64,000 nucleotides of DNA from Musa acuminata AAA Group (Eukaryota > Streptophyta > Magnoliopsida > Zingiberales > Musaceae): the NCBI RefSeq assembly GCF_036884655.1, contig NC_088340.1, forward strand, positions 30,504,001-30,568,000, written 5' to 3'. The translations under genes and the position numbers were made by a program. Shown piece by piece: positions 32,205 to 44,221 of the stretch. Below the pieces are notes generated by a model. The model saw nothing but the letters and a program-made list of their open reading frames with translations. It made no database searches and was not told where the DNA came from. Within the stretch, counting starts at the first letter, position 1, and each line of letters opens with the position of its first letter.

Positions 32205-33137
32205 ATGGCTCTTCATGGCTTTCAAGAGGGCCTATCGGTTTTTCGTCCACCGTTGTTTAACAGATTGGACTACACTTATTGGAAAACTCGAATGAGAGTT
32301 TTCTTGATTTCTATGAATTTGGATTTATAGAATATCATTGAAAACAGTTTTCAACTTCCCTCTAAACCGATGAACGAATGGTCAGATTTGGAGAAGAAGT
32401 ATTTTTCTTTAAACGCAAAGGCTATGAATGTCTTATTTTGCGCTTTGGACAAAACTGAGTTCAATCGGATTTCAACGTGCGAAACGGCTTTTGATATTTG
32501 GTGAACATTTGAAATCACGCATGAGGGAACTAGTAGAGTCAAAGACTCGAAAGTTAACATTTTATTGCATGATTTTGAGCTTTTTTGAATGCAACCAAGC
32601 GAGACTATAGGCGACATGTACACCCGTTTCACGGATGTCATCAATAATCTAAGTGTTCTTGGTAAATCTTTTTCAAATTTTGATCTCATGAGCAAGATCT
32701 TAAGATCCCTTCCAAAAAGGTGGGATCCTAAAATAACCGCAATACAAGAAACAAAAGATTTAAATATTTTTCCACTTGAAGAACTAATTGGTTCATTGAT
32801 GACATATGAAATAGTTCACAATACACATGATGAACAAAATCACCTTCCAAAGAACAGGAAGGATTTGGAACTCCGGACAAATGAATACCACTTGAGCGAT
32901 GACTCAAGTGATGAGGACAATGTTGAACTTGAACTTCGAACACTAAATCTTAATAAGTTTATTAAACAAAAATCTAAAATAAACAATGAACTTGAACGGA
33001 GGAAGAGGCCAAAGAAGAGGAAGGCAACCAAGGATGAATCAAAAACTTCCAAAGGTGAAACGGCGAATTGGGCTTTGACGGGCTTCGACTACAAGGTGAG
33101 TAACTCAACTCTCTTGAAATATTTTGAAATTACTTAA
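32205..33137 (+). pseudogene. Sirevirus gag, decayed and truncated (E3)
   Basis: Begins MALHGFQEGLSVFRPPLF at ATG 32205 and aligns with E1 and E2 gag. Three in-frame stops occur near 32329, 32502 and 32587. From 32589 the frame is open to 33137 through YTRFTDVINNLSVLGKSF, LRSLPKRWDPKITAIQE and an acidic and then Lys-rich region. It ends before any zinc knuckle, so nucleocapsid function is gone. The acidic and basic linker diverges strongly from E1, in keeping with a separate subtype. Confidence 0.8.
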
Positions 33138-34934
33138 AGCCCTTCATGAGTGCTTAATTTAGATAGTAGGAATAGGAAATAAAAAAAATATTTTTCAAAA
33201 ATCATATCATGTTTTTCTTTGTAGCATCTTTGAAAAATTAAAAAATTTGATCATGAAAAGTATATTGCAAAGGTTTCATGCATGTTATGTTATGAAATGT
33301 TGAATGATGCAATATTAGGGATGATAATATGATATGTGATAATGCTTAGGATTAATCCATACATATGTATACGTCATGCATGAGTTTTTGAAGTAAATGT
33401 TGATTTGAACCTCTCATTTTAGATTAATATGCTTTTGGTCTAATCGTTTTTATGATGAATTAAGATGACATTCTCATGACATATTAAGATGACATAGTGC
33501 ATGTACATCTATGTATGAATTTCTTGATAGTCTTTTAATGATAGACGTGATATCATGATGCGTTTGGTCTTAACGGCTTCATGACGAAACTTATGTTTCA
33601 ATTTTAAATGATGATACTTGTTTTCACAAAAAGACTTGAATACCCTCACATGAAATCAATTGTATGAAATGGAAATAATTTTCTATCATATTGAGATTAA
33701 TGAATTTATTTTACCAATCTTGTGAATCTCATGAAAATAAACATGATGAATATTTTATAAATGAGTTGTCTTATAAGATTTTGCCTTTACGTCTTGAACT
33801 TTCATGCGTATATTGATTTGGCATATAAAGACTAAGGCATGCTTAGATGAAAAAGAATCACTTAAAAAATGCTTTTCCCATCTGATCGAGATTAATGATT
33901 TCATGATATTTTGTGAATCTCGAAATTGATTTTGATGACTTGATTATGAGTTTCAAGTTACCGATTTGATTTGAATAAGTTTTATTTAAATCATAATCTT
34001 AATCTTGCAAAATTGAAATCACAAATAATATCTTTTGGTATTCATGAATTGATACTCACAATATGAAAGTATTGGTATTCATGACTTGAATTTGATTGAA
34101 ACATTGCATGCTTAAATTAATCATTCTCCTATGTTTCAAAAATTCTTTAAAAGCCTTATGAGATGACTGAAAATTAATTTGCTTGATGATGAATCACGAA
34201 TCATGACTTGATCTATGATATTGATATATTGGTTGTATAATTCTTTTGCTCTATTAAAAGGATTTATTGAATTAATCATGTCCTTCTTGAATTTTCTTGA
34301 TATCATGACATGATTTTGTAAGTTGGCTTGTATAATGATTAAAATCTTTTGGCCATTGATTTCTCCCTTCTTTTCGGTAATGACAAAGGGGGAGAAATAT
34401 ATGAATTGATACTATGAGTGCCATATTTGAATGATAAATATATGAATTAATGCTATCAGTGCCATATTTGAATTTGAATTATGTTAAAAGAAGCTTGCAT
34501 CGAAATATATGGTAAATTGATAATCGAAATGCTATGATTGCCATATGCCATGTTTGCATCATATTAAGATATCAAGAACTTGCATTGTAATTTTACTTGC
34601 TGATATCTTGTCATGTGATGAAATGCTACGATTTGTTGCTAAAATGATGCATGCAATACTTATGCTTTTTATGTGATGTATTACATATGATGTGAATCAT
34701 GATTAATATTGCCTTAATTTGAATTCAAGGTTTATCTCAATTATGAAATTTTTAAATAAGAATGATTACTCACCTTTGTCATGATTTAGAAATTGACATA
34801 AAGGGTCTTCCCTTCCTTTTGACAATGACTAAGGAGGAGATAGCTAGCTTGCACAATTCAAGAAGAAAGCAAAAATTGCACTTCTCAAAAGAGAATAAAT
34901 TGCTATCTTGAACATCACCGAGAATTGCTAGCTT
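33138..34934 (+). other. E3 internal non-coding region, left of the Angela insert
   Basis: No gene or pol remnant seen in 1.8 kb of AT-rich sequence. It contains an internal polypurine tract GACAAAGGGGGAGAA at about 34382-34396 and repeats of ATATATGAATTGATRCTAT after it. The Angela target GAAAC is at 34935-34939. Confidence 0.6.
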
Positions 34935-34939
34935 GAAAC

Positions 34940-36432
34940 TGCTAGTCATAAGTGCCCAGCAAGCCAATCACGTGAGTGATGGCACGTGTGACTTGATACA
35001 GAATCTTTTTGCTTATTATATTTTGGCGTATATCACTTTATAACTATTGCATAAATGCATATATATTGTGATGTCCTTGGATTTGTGCAATGGGAATCGG
35101 ATCGTGATGAGATCACGATAATGAGATCGATTCACCTTTAAACACATATCCTAAATAATCCCGGTCATAGGTTACTCGAGAGGGACATCGTGATAACCGG
35201 ATAGACTGGTGTGCTGTATACCCGTCCATATGATGGATGCAGCTGGTCTCATAGCTGCTCGTGTAGGGACACTAGGGATACAGTACAGGTGCTCATTGGA
35301 GAATGAGTTCACTGATTGATCCGCTTACGGAATGCTGGATGGTTGATGATGCCTTATTGTCAGACAACAATTCCGTAGTCCTAGTGGTGTATCTGGTTCT
35401 TAGACTTGAGACACCAAGGATGTCCTGTATGAGTGCTCCACTCTTTGATACCAGACTTATAGGTTTGGCTGTTCCCAGATCTAGTACAGCTGGTCATTGG
35501 GAGTGGTAGTCGACCTTACGAGGGCTATTGAGTGTCGATAGAGGATCATCCACTCTCGGTATCATGAGAGGAATATCCCATGTGTTCTTGCTCAGACAAA
35601 TCCCTGGCCAGGGTCATTCGGGTTGAGAGAGAAAGAGTTCTCCGGGAGAATCCGATTAGAGCGAGACTCGAGTAGAAACCGTATGGGTCTGACAGCACCA
35701 TGCTCGATATACGGTCTCTGGGATATTAGATGGATGAGGGACTATAGGTACATGGTAACTGAGGACAGACAGGTCCAATGGATTGGATTCCCCTGTATCG
35801 TCTGGGGACTACGGCGTAGTGGCCTAGTACTTCCGTAGTCGATGAGTCGAGTGAATTATTACAGAGATAATAATTCACTTAGTTAGAAGGAGTTCTGACA
35901 GGTATGACTCACGGCCAGCTCGATATTGGGCCTAGAGGGTCACACACATATGGTAGGCATTGCGATGAGTAGAGGTTCGGATATGAGATATCCGACGGAG
36001 CCCTTGTCTTATTGGATGCAGATCCAATACCCACTAGGGAAAGGACCCATTAGGGTTTTGACACGGGATCTCTATAAATAGGAGGGATTCACAGCCTCAT
36101 AGGCTAGAGTCTTTGCTTGCCTTTCCTATTCTCCTCTCCCTCTCCACCTCAGAGTAGGCCTGGAGTTTTGAGGAGCATCGTCGCAACCCTGCTGTGTGGA
36201 TCACCGCTAGAGAGGAGGACGCTTGACCTCCTTCACCCTCTCCTAAGGATCTGCAAGGAAACAGGGATATACGATCTCCCTAGGTAACACAATCTCTATA
36301 CGCAGTTTTGTGTTTTGCGGATTTTTGCGCACCAATCTTCGCACGACGACGAACATCTTTTTGGGAATCGGGGATTTTGTTTTCTTGTTCTTCCGCTGCG
36401 CATATGATGTCGCCCCCAATGATTTCCCAACA
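34940..36432 (+). repeat. Inner Angela 5' LTR
   Basis: A 1493-bp LTR, TGCTAGTCATAAG to TTTCCCAACA. TATA box CTATAAATA at 36072-36080 (43352-43360 in the partner). Short ORFs within it are not genes; they recur unchanged in the other LTR. Confidence 0.93.
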
Positions 36433-38311
36433 GTGGTATCAGAGCCAGGTTGTTCGTGCGAATGATTGGTTTTTGAACTGCGTGTGTTGTGTTTAGGAAG
36501 AATATTGACGTCAAAATCGTTGACGCAAAAGCAAGGAAGGGCAGCAACAGTTGCTGCCCTCGATCTGCATGCCTGCAGCCAGCCGCAGCCGCAGCCAGGC
36601 AGCACAGCGCCGGCGCATGCGCAAGCGCTGTGCCTGCAGCAGCCGGCCGGCGGTCTGCTTGCAGCAGGCTTGCGGCCGGCGGGGCTGGGAGCCCGCTCGG
36701 TAGAAGCGCCTGCGGCCACTGAGCCCGCGGGCAGAGGCGCCGCGGGGCAACAGCGCGGGCTGAGGCACCGCAGGGCAGCGGCGCCTGTGGCCGCTGCTCC
36801 CATGGGCAAAAACCCCGCAGGGGCGGCCGCCAGCGAGACAGCACCACCTGCGGGCGCTGACTCGCGGGCAGAACCGCCCGCGAAGGCTGCGGCGCCCGCG
36901 GGGGCGCCCACCTGCAGCGGCAGCGACCCCAGCGGGCGTGCCACCTACAGGCGAGGGCAGTGCCCTCGCCCTCGCCGCACAGGCCGCCGCCAGCAGGGTG
37001 GCGGCGGCGGCGGCGCAGCAGCGAAAAGGGGAAAGGGTATTAGGGTTTTCTACGCAAAAGACAGTTTTGCCCCTCGGAATTTGAGAAATTCCAGTTTCTG
37101 TCTTTTGTCCAAATTACGAAAATACCCTTAGGAATTGAGAAATTCCCTATATATCCCTGATTTCAGAAAATATTAATTAATTAAAAGGTTTAGTTGATTA
37201 TTATTTTTATTATTATCTAGTAGTCCTACATGATGATGATTATTTATACATGTGATGTATGATGAGTGGACGGATGATCATGGACCGTGTGATGTGTGTA
37301 CTTGTGATTATTATTATTGAGGTCTGCGAACCTCCATTATATTTCTCGTTTATTGTCGGGCCTGCGTGCCTATGATTAAGTTGTAATCACATGAGGAGGC
37401 ACAGCGGGAGCGTGGAAGCCATAGCGGGACCCACGAGACGGACGATCGTGATGCATGAAGATGCATCAAGATGTCGACGGAACCAACGAGGACGAGATGG
37501 ACAATCACAAGGCATGGAGATGCACCGTTGCACACATAGATCTTGATGTGAGTGATTAGGCCTACTGGCTCGGGCCTAATCATATTAGGTTGTGGTCCAT
37601 GATCATCTGGTGTGATTGCTTATACACATACTAGATATGTATATATATTTGCATGCGATGTAGATATATATTAAATATGTATATGTGTGACATGTCATAT
37701 TAGGAGACCAAATCATAGAAACATCTCTCGATAATATTAAGTCGGTAAACGTGAGGCAATTAGATTGACCCACGTGGCCTTCCATCGTTATGAGTAGGAA
37801 CCGAATCCCGGTGTAGGTTGAGTTGGTCGAGTCCCTCGAGACTCACCTATATCGCGATTCGCTATCTTGCTTACGACATAGAGATGTCACCGGTGACCTG
37901 AGGGCATGATATGCTTGGTCGAGTCCCTCGAGGGTATATCATCAAATCAGACTCATCTTGTAACGAAGGTGTTGACTTAACCGAGCATCATGGTTGGTCG
38001 AGTCCCTCGAGGCCATGGTGATTCGGAGGCCGAACAGGACGGGAATCACAAGGAGTTGTGATCGGCAAGAGTTGTCTACCTTTTAGGCTTAGTGTGATTG
38101 GTCGAGTCCCTCGAGGTTACACTAAGACGCTGATTGGATCCTGATCCCCACTAGAAGTCTGCCGGAGACTTCCGTTTCACGTGCTGAGGGTGTCGCGTGA
38201 CTCGTTAGTAAAATAGTGGGAGCATATTAAGATAGAAGTCCATATCTTGATAGTTTATTTCTTGCAAAATCTGCATGTTATTCATTTTTGCTACATCTTT
38301 ATTTTCAGAAA
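36433..38311 (+). other. Inner Angela leader with GC island and repeated motif
   Basis: A 1.9-kb untranslated leader. A GC island (about 36540-37020) encodes long spurious ORFs in five frames. After it come AT-rich sequence and four copies of GGTCGAGTCCCTCGAG (about 37825, 37917, 37996, 38100), spaced 80-105 bases apart, each within a different context. The leader ends at the gag ATG. Such a leader may hold RNA packaging or dimerisation signals; this is inference. Confidence 0.65.
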
Positions 38312-41300
38312 ATGTCGCTTTCAAATCCCTTACGTGGCATACTTGATGTCAACCGCCTCACTGGTCCAAATTATACGGATTGGCTCCGTAACTTGAGAAT
38401 TGTTCTCACAGCGGAGAAAATCGTGTACGTCCTTGATACAGTGATGCCTACGCCCGAAGAAGGGGCAAGCGAGGATGAGATCGCTCGCTACGTGAAGTAC
38501 ATTGATAACTCCACTCTTGCTCAGTGCTATATGTTGGGCTCTATGACTCCAGAGTTACAGAGACAACATGAAAAGATGGATGCCAGATCCATTCTCCTAC
38601 ATGTCCGTAAATTGTTTGAGGAACAGGGAAGGACTCAACGATATGAGATATCCAAGAGCCTTTTCCGCGCTAGGATGACTGAGGGGACACCGGTTCAGAA
38701 CCATGTCCTAAAGATGATTGAGTGGATAGAGAAACTCACAGGTCTAGGAATGGTCCTAGAGGATAACTTGTGTGTGGACATTGTGCTTCAGTCCCTACCA
38801 GATTCCTTTTCACAGTTCATAATGAACTTTAATATGAACAAGCTTGAGGTGACTCTCCCAGAGCTCCTCAATATGTTGAGGGAGGCAGAGAGTACTATTA
38901 AGAAAGAGAAGCCAGTTCTCTACACTAGTGAGACCAGAAAGAAAAGGAAAGCAGAAAGGTCCCTTAAGAAGGGAAAGGGCAAGGGCAAACAAGGTAAAGC
39001 AAAGGTTGCTAAGAAAGACCCAACAAAGGACAAAGGCCAGTGCTTCCACTGTGGTAAAGATGGGCACTGGAAGAGAAACTGCAAAGAGTACCTTGCAGAA
39101 AGGGCGAAACAAAAGCTTGATGAAGCTTCAGGTACATTCATGATCAGTCTCCATTTGTCAGACTCTTATGATAACACATGGGTATTAGATACCGGTAGTG
39201 CTTATCATATATGTAATTCGTTGCAGGTTCTAGCAAGGCCTAGGAGACTAGAGAGAGGCGAGATGGACCTCAAGATGGGTAATGGAGCAAAAGTTGCTGT
39301 ATTAGCTGTTGGCGAGGTCGCCCTACATCTGCCTAGTGGAGCTTTTATTGCATTAGATGCATGTTATTTTGTTCCTTCTATTATCAAAAACATTATCTCC
39401 ATTTCATGTTTAACAGTTAGTGGATATAAATTTGTTTTTGAGAACAATGGTTGTTCGATATTATTAGATGATAAGATCATCACGAAAGGAACATTGCATA
39501 ATGGTTTATTTATGTTAGACACCACTCCACATATCATGAATATAAATGTGTCCAAAAGGAAACGAGATGAGTTGAACAGTGCATACCTGTGGCATTGTAG
39601 GCTAGGTCACATCCATGAAAGAAGGATTCAAAAGTTGCTAAATGATGGATATCTAGATCCATTCGACTATGTGTCATATGCAACTTGTGAGCCTTGCATT
39701 CGTGGAAAACTGACCAACTCTCCATTTAGTGGAACTGGAGAGAGAGCCACTGAGTTGTTGGAACTCATACATAGTGATGTATGTGGACCCATGTCAACTC
39801 ATGCCATTGGAGGTTACTCCTACTTCATTACATTTACTGATGATTTCTCAAGGTATGGATATGTGTACTTAATGAAGTACAAGTCCGAGGCCTTTGAGAA
39901 ATTCAGAGAGTATAAGAATGAGGTGGAGAACCAGACTGGAAAGAGTATCAAAACTCTTCGATCAGATCGAGGAGGTGAGTACTTAAGTACAGAGTTTACT
40001 CACTTCCTCAAGGACCATGGGATATTATCCCAATGGACACCTCCTTATACACCTCAGCTCAATGGTGTCTCTGAAAGGAGAAATCGTACATTATTAGATA
40101 TGGTACGGTCCATGATGAGTTTCGCTGACCTACCCATCTCATTCTGGGGATATGCCCTAGAAACCGCAGCTTACCTTCTGAACAGAGTTCCAACTAAGTC
40201 GGTGGTGTCTACACCATATGAGATATGGAAAGGGAAGAAGCCTGATCTTAAAGTAGTTAAGATTTGGGGCTGCTCTGCCCATGTTAAAAGACACAACCCC
40301 GATAAGTTAGAATCAAGGACAGGGCGATGTAAATTTGTGGGATACCCCAAGGAAACTTGTGGGTATTACTTCTATCATCTCGAGGACCAAAAGGTCTTTG
40401 TAGCTAAGAGAGCAGTGTTCCTTGAGAAGGAACACATTCTTGACGGAGACAGTGGGAGAATGATAGAATTGAGCGAGGTTGGAGAACCAAGCTCAAGCAC
40501 CACTCTACAGCCCGAGTCTGTTCAGGTATCTAATACACAAGTTTCAACTTTACGCAGGTCTGATAGAGTATCCCATCCTCTTGAGAGATATGTGGGACAT
40601 ATTAGAGCAGAGGATGTAGAGGATATTGATCCTCAGACCTACGAGGAGGCTATTATGAGTATAGACTCCGGGAAGTGGAAAGAAGCCATGAATTCTGAGA
40701 TGGATTCTATGTACTCCAATAAGGTTTGGAACCTAGTTGATGCACCCGAAGGTATTGTACCCATCGGTTGCAAGTGGATCTTTAAGAAAAAGATCGGAGT
40801 AGATGGAAAGGTAGAGACCTATAAAGCAAGGCTAGTGGCTAAGGGGTATCGTCAAAGGCAAGGTGTTGACTACGACGAAACTTTCTCACCCGTAGCAATG
40901 CTAAAATCCATCAGAATTCTATTGGCTATTGCAGCACACTATGATTATGAGATCTGGCAGATGGATGTGAAAACCGCATTCCTCAACGGGAACCTGGAGG
41001 AGGAGGTGTATATGATGCAACCTGAGGGATTCGTGTCCAAGAACTGCCCAGATAAGGTGTGTAGGTTGCTTAGATCCATTTATGGACTAAAGCAAGCTTC
41101 CCGAAGTTGGAACATAAGATTTGATGAGGCAATCAGATCTTATGACTTCGTTAAGAACGAAGATGAGCCTTGTGTATACAGAAAGGTAAGTGGGAGCGCT
41201 ATTAGCTTTTTGGTGTTATATGTGGATGACATCCTCATCATTGGGAATGACATAGGAATGCTATCCACAATAAAGGCTTGGTTATCTAGACACTTCTCCA

Positions 41301-42205
41301 TGAAGGACTTAGGAGAAGCATCTTATATCTTGGGGATTAGAATCTATAGAGATAGATCCAAAAGGATGCTTGGCTTGTCCCAGTCCAGGTACATAGAAAC
41401 TATTGTCAAAAGGTTTGGCATGGAAAATTCCAAAAGAGGTCTCATACCGATGAGACATGGGATATCGCTTTCTACGAGTATGTCCCCAAAGACTCCAGAA
41501 GAAAGGGCGAACATGGATATGATACCTTATGCCTCAGCAATAGGGTCTATCATGTATGCCATGCTATGTACTAGGCCTGATATAGCGCATGCTCTGAGTG
41601 TCACGAGCAGGTATCAGGCGGATCCAGGCTTGGAGCACTGGAAAGCAGTAAAGTGTATCCTTAAGTACTTGAGAAGGACTAAGGATCTTTTACTAGTATA
41701 TGGAGGTAATAGCCTTAAGGTTGAAGGCTACACTGACTCAAGTTTTCAGTCTGATGTCGATGATAGCAAGTCGAATTCAGGGTATGTGTACACCTTGAAT
41801 GGAGGAGCAGTGTGCTGGAAGAGTTCCAAGCAAGATACCACTGCTGACTCGACCACAGAGGCGGAGTACATTGCTGCATCAGATGCAGCAAAGGAGGGAG
41901 TCTGGTTGAAGAAGTTCATCACAGATTTGGGAGTCGTGCCGGATAGTGAGAAGCCGATTTCCCTATATTGCGACAACAACGGGGCAATTGCTCAAGCGAA
42001 GGAACCTAGGTCTCATCAGAAATCTAAGCATGTTCTGAGGAGGTTCCACCTTATTAGAGAGATCGTGACCCGAGAAGATGTAGCAGTGGAAAGAGTTCCA
42101 TCCGAAGATAACATTGCAGATCCACTAACAAAGCCATTGTCTCAGATTGTCTTTGAGCGTCACAGGGGTCTGATGGGGATCAGACACATAGGTGATTGGC
42201 TTTAA
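38312..42205 (+). CDS. Copia gag-pol polyprotein (Angela type), intact
   Basis: A single frame of 1297 residues, full length for a copia gag-pol; it directs the entire life cycle from particle formation to integration. The chosen start MSLSNPLRG matches 48225; an upstream in-frame ATG (38288) is in leader. Domains: gag with [17 protein letters not shown]; basic linker; CCHC knuckle [14 protein letters not shown] (residues 244-257); protease [10 protein letters not shown] (Asp 293); GAG-pre-integrase [13 protein letters not shown] (about 427). The integrase has Asp 489, Asp 552 and Glu 588, an exact D35E spacing. Reverse transcriptase has YVDD at 970-973, and RNase H has [10 protein letters not shown] around 1180 and a terminal [10 protein letters not shown]. 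No stop or frameshift. The stop TAA is 14 bases before the 3' LTR. Confidence 0.95.
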   Translation: MSLSNPLRGILDVNRLTGPNYTDWLRNLRIVLTAEKIVYVLDTVMPTPEEGASEDEIARYVKYIDNSTLAQCYMLGSMTPELQRQHEKMDARSILLHVRKLFEEQGRTQRYEISKSLFRARMTEGTPVQNHVLKMIEWIEKLTGLGMVLEDNLCVDIVLQSLPDSFSQFIMNFNMNKLEVTLPELLNMLREAESTIKKEKPVLYTSETRKKRKAERSLKKGKGKGKQGKAKVAKKDPTKDKGQCFHCGKDGHWKRNCKEYLAERAKQKLDEASGTFMISLHLSDSYDNTWVLDTGSAYHICNSLQVLARPRRLERGEMDLKMGNGAKVAVLAVGEVALHLPSGAFIALDACYFVPSIIKNIISISCLTVSGYKFVFENNGCSILLDDKIITKGTLHNGLFMLDTTPHIMNINVSKRKRDELNSAYLWHCRLGHIHERRIQKLLNDGYLDPFDYVSYATCEPCIRGKLTNSPFSGTGERATELLELIHSDVCGPMSTHAIGGYSYFITFTDDFSRYGYVYLMKYKSEAFEKFREYKNEVENQTGKSIKTLRSDRGGEYLSTEFTHFLKDHGILSQWTPPYTPQLNGVSERRNRTLLDMVRSMMSFADLPISFWGYALETAAYLLNRVPTKSVVSTPYEIWKGKKPDLKVVKIWGCSAHVKRHNPDKLESRTGRCKFVGYPKETCGYYFYHLEDQKVFVAKRAVFLEKEHILDGDSGRMIELSEVGEPSSSTTLQPESVQVSNTQVSTLRRSDRVSHPLERYVGHIRAEDVEDIDPQTYEEAIMSIDSGKWKEAMNSEMDSMYSNKVWNLVDAPEGIVPIGCKWIFKKKIGVDGKVETYKARLVAKGYRQRQGVDYDETFSPVAMLKSIRILLAIAAHYDYEIWQMDVKTAFLNGNLEEEVYMMQPEGFVSKNCPDKVCRLLRSIYGLKQASRSWNIRFDEAIRSYDFVKNEDEPCVYRKVSGSAISFLVLYVDDILIIGNDIGMLSTIKAWLSRHFSMKDLGEASYILGIRIYRDRSKRMLGLSQSRYIETIVKRFGMENSKRGLIPMRHGISLSTSMSPKTPEERANMDMIPYASAIGSIMYAMLCTRPDIAHALSVTSRYQADPGLEHWKAVKCILKYLRRTKDLLLVYGGNSLKVEGYTDSSFQSDVDDSKSNSGYVYTLNGGAVCWKSSKQDTTADSTTEAEYIAASDAAKEGVWLKKFITDLGVVPDSEKPISLYCDNNGAIAQAKEPRSHQKSKHVLRRFHLIREIVTREDVAVERVPSEDNIADPLTKPLSQIVFERHRGLMGIRHIGDWL

Positions 42206-42219
42206 GTCAAGTGGGAGAT
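42206..42219 (+). other. Polypurine tract (inner Angela)
   Basis: GTCAAGTGGGAGAT between the pol stop codon and the 3' LTR; the G-rich part primes plus-strand synthesis. Same in the outer Angela at 52513-52526. Confidence 0.8.
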
Positions 42220-43712
42220 TGCTAGTCATAAGTGCCCAGCAAGCCAATCACGTGAGTGATGGCACGTGTGACTTGATACAGAATCTTTTTGCTTATTATA
42301 TTTTGGCGTATATCACTTTATAACTATTGCATAAATGCATATATATTGTGATGTCCTTGGATTTGTGCAATGGGAATCGGATCGTGATGAGATCACGATA
42401 ATGAGATCGATTCACCTTTAAACACATATCCTAAATAATCCCGGTCATAGGTTACTCGAGAGGGACATCGTGATAACCGGATAGACTGGTGTGCTGTATA
42501 CCCGTCCATATGATGGATGCAGCTGGTCTCATAGCTGCTCGTGTAGGGACACTAGGGATACAGTACAGGTGCTCATTGGAGAATGAGTTCACTGATTGAT
42601 CCGCTTACGGAATGCTGGATGGTTGATGATGCCTTATTGTCAGACAACAATTCCGTAGTCCTAGTGGTGTATCTGGTTCTTAGACTTGAGACACCAAGGA
42701 TGTCCTGTATGAGTGCTCCACTCTTTGATACCAGACTTATAGGTTTGGCTGTTCCCAGATCTAGTACAGCTGGTCATTGGGAGTGGTAGTCGACCTTACG
42801 AGGGCTATTGAGTGTCGATAGAGGATCATCCACTCTCGGTATCATGAGAGGAATATCCCATGTGTTCTTGCTCAGACAAATCCCTGGCCAGGGTCATTCG
42901 GGTTGAGAGAGAAAGAGTTCTCCGGGAGAATCCGATTAGAGCGAGACTCGAGTAGAAACCGTATGGGTCTGACAGCACCATGCTCGATATACGGTCTCTG
43001 GGATATTAGATGGATGAGGGACTATAGGTACATGGTAACTGAGGACAGACAGGTCCAATGGATTGGATTCCCCTGTATCGTCTGGGGACTACGGCGTAGT
43101 GGCCTAGTACTTCCGTAGTCGATGAGTCGAGTGAATTATTACAGAGATAATAATTCACTTAGTTAGAAGGAGTTCTGACAGGTATGACTCACGGCCAGCT
43201 CGATATTGGGCCTAGAGGGTCACACACATATGGTAGGCATTGCGATGAGTAGAGGTTCGGATATGAGATATCCGACGGAGCCCTTGTCTTATTGGATGCA
43301 GATCCAATACCCACTAGGGAAAGGACCCATTAGGGTTTTGACACGGGATCTCTATAAATAGGAGGGATTCACAGCCTCATAGGCTAGAGTCTTTGCTTGC
43401 CTTTCCTATTCTCCTCTCCCTCTCCACCTCAGAGTAGGCCTGGAGTTTTGAGGAGCATCGTCGCAACCCTGCTGTGTGGATCACCGCTAGAGAGGAGGAC
43501 GCTTGACCTCCTTCACCCTCTCCTAAGGATCTGCAAGGAAACAGGGATATACGATCTCCCTAGGTAACACAATCTCTATACGCAGTTTTGTGTTTTGCGG
43601 ATTTTTGCGCACCAATCTTCGCACGACGACGAACATCTTTTTGGGAATCGGGGATTTTGTTTTCTTGTTCTTCCGCTGCGCATATGATGTCGCCCCCAAT
43701 GATTTCCCAACA
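42220..43712 (+). repeat. Inner Angela 3' LTR
   Basis: Partner of 34940-36432 at a constant offset of 7280 bases; no difference was found in the lines compared. Followed by the target duplication GAAAC (43713-43717), after which E3 sequence resumes. Confidence 0.95.
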
Positions 43713-43717
43713 GAAAC

Positions 43718-44221
43718 ATCAAGAAAATGCAAAAATGTGCTATCGTGCCTATCTCAAGAAAAGCAAATATGCCAACTTGCATATATTTGAATTTGCTAGC
43801 TTATAAAACTTGCATATTTCAAGAAGCAAGAGTTGCTTTCTTGAACATCTCTAAATTGCTAGCTTGCAAGTTCTACAATGTTGTAAAATTGCTAGATTGC
43901 ATGATGATAAAAATTTAATATTATGTTTTTCATGCAATGAGTTGATCCCATATAACAAACACTTGATTGTGGTACTTCTCCTTTTTGTTGATGACAAAGG
44001 GGGAGAAGTATGTTGATGACATAACATGTGATGCATAAGTTTATGCATATGTTCATGATGATGTGTTGCAAGTATTCATGATGAATATTGAAATGACTTA
44101 AATTCAGTTTGAATTCAAGGTTCTATCAATATGGCATATTGATAGGGGGAGTTTGTTTAAACTCCAGGAGTTAAGGTTAACTCCATCATCAAGTGGTTGT
44201 CATCATCAAAAAGGGGGAGAT
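43718..44221 (+). other. E3 3' non-coding region and polypurine tracts
   Basis: No gene. Internal polypurine tract GACAAAGGGGGAGAA at about 43993-44007 and the terminal tract AAAAAGGGGGAGAT at 44208-44221. Together with 34382-34396, E3 carries three such tracts. Confidence 0.7.

Larger units (their letters stand above)
34940..43712 (+). mobile_element. Inner Angela-type copia element, intact
   Basis: An 8773-bp element with LTRs 34940-36432 and 42220-43712, both 1493 bp and identical wherever I compared them line by line. Target duplication GAAAC (34935-34939, 43713-43717); primer site GTGGTATCAGAGCC (36433-36446); polypurine tract just before 42220; one open gag-pol frame. Because LTRs are identical at insertion and diverge later, this is the youngest insertion here and structurally autonomous. 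The Angela assignment (Ty1/copia, BARE/RIRE1 relatives) rests on recalled RT/RNase H resemblance and LTR size. Confidence 0.95.
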
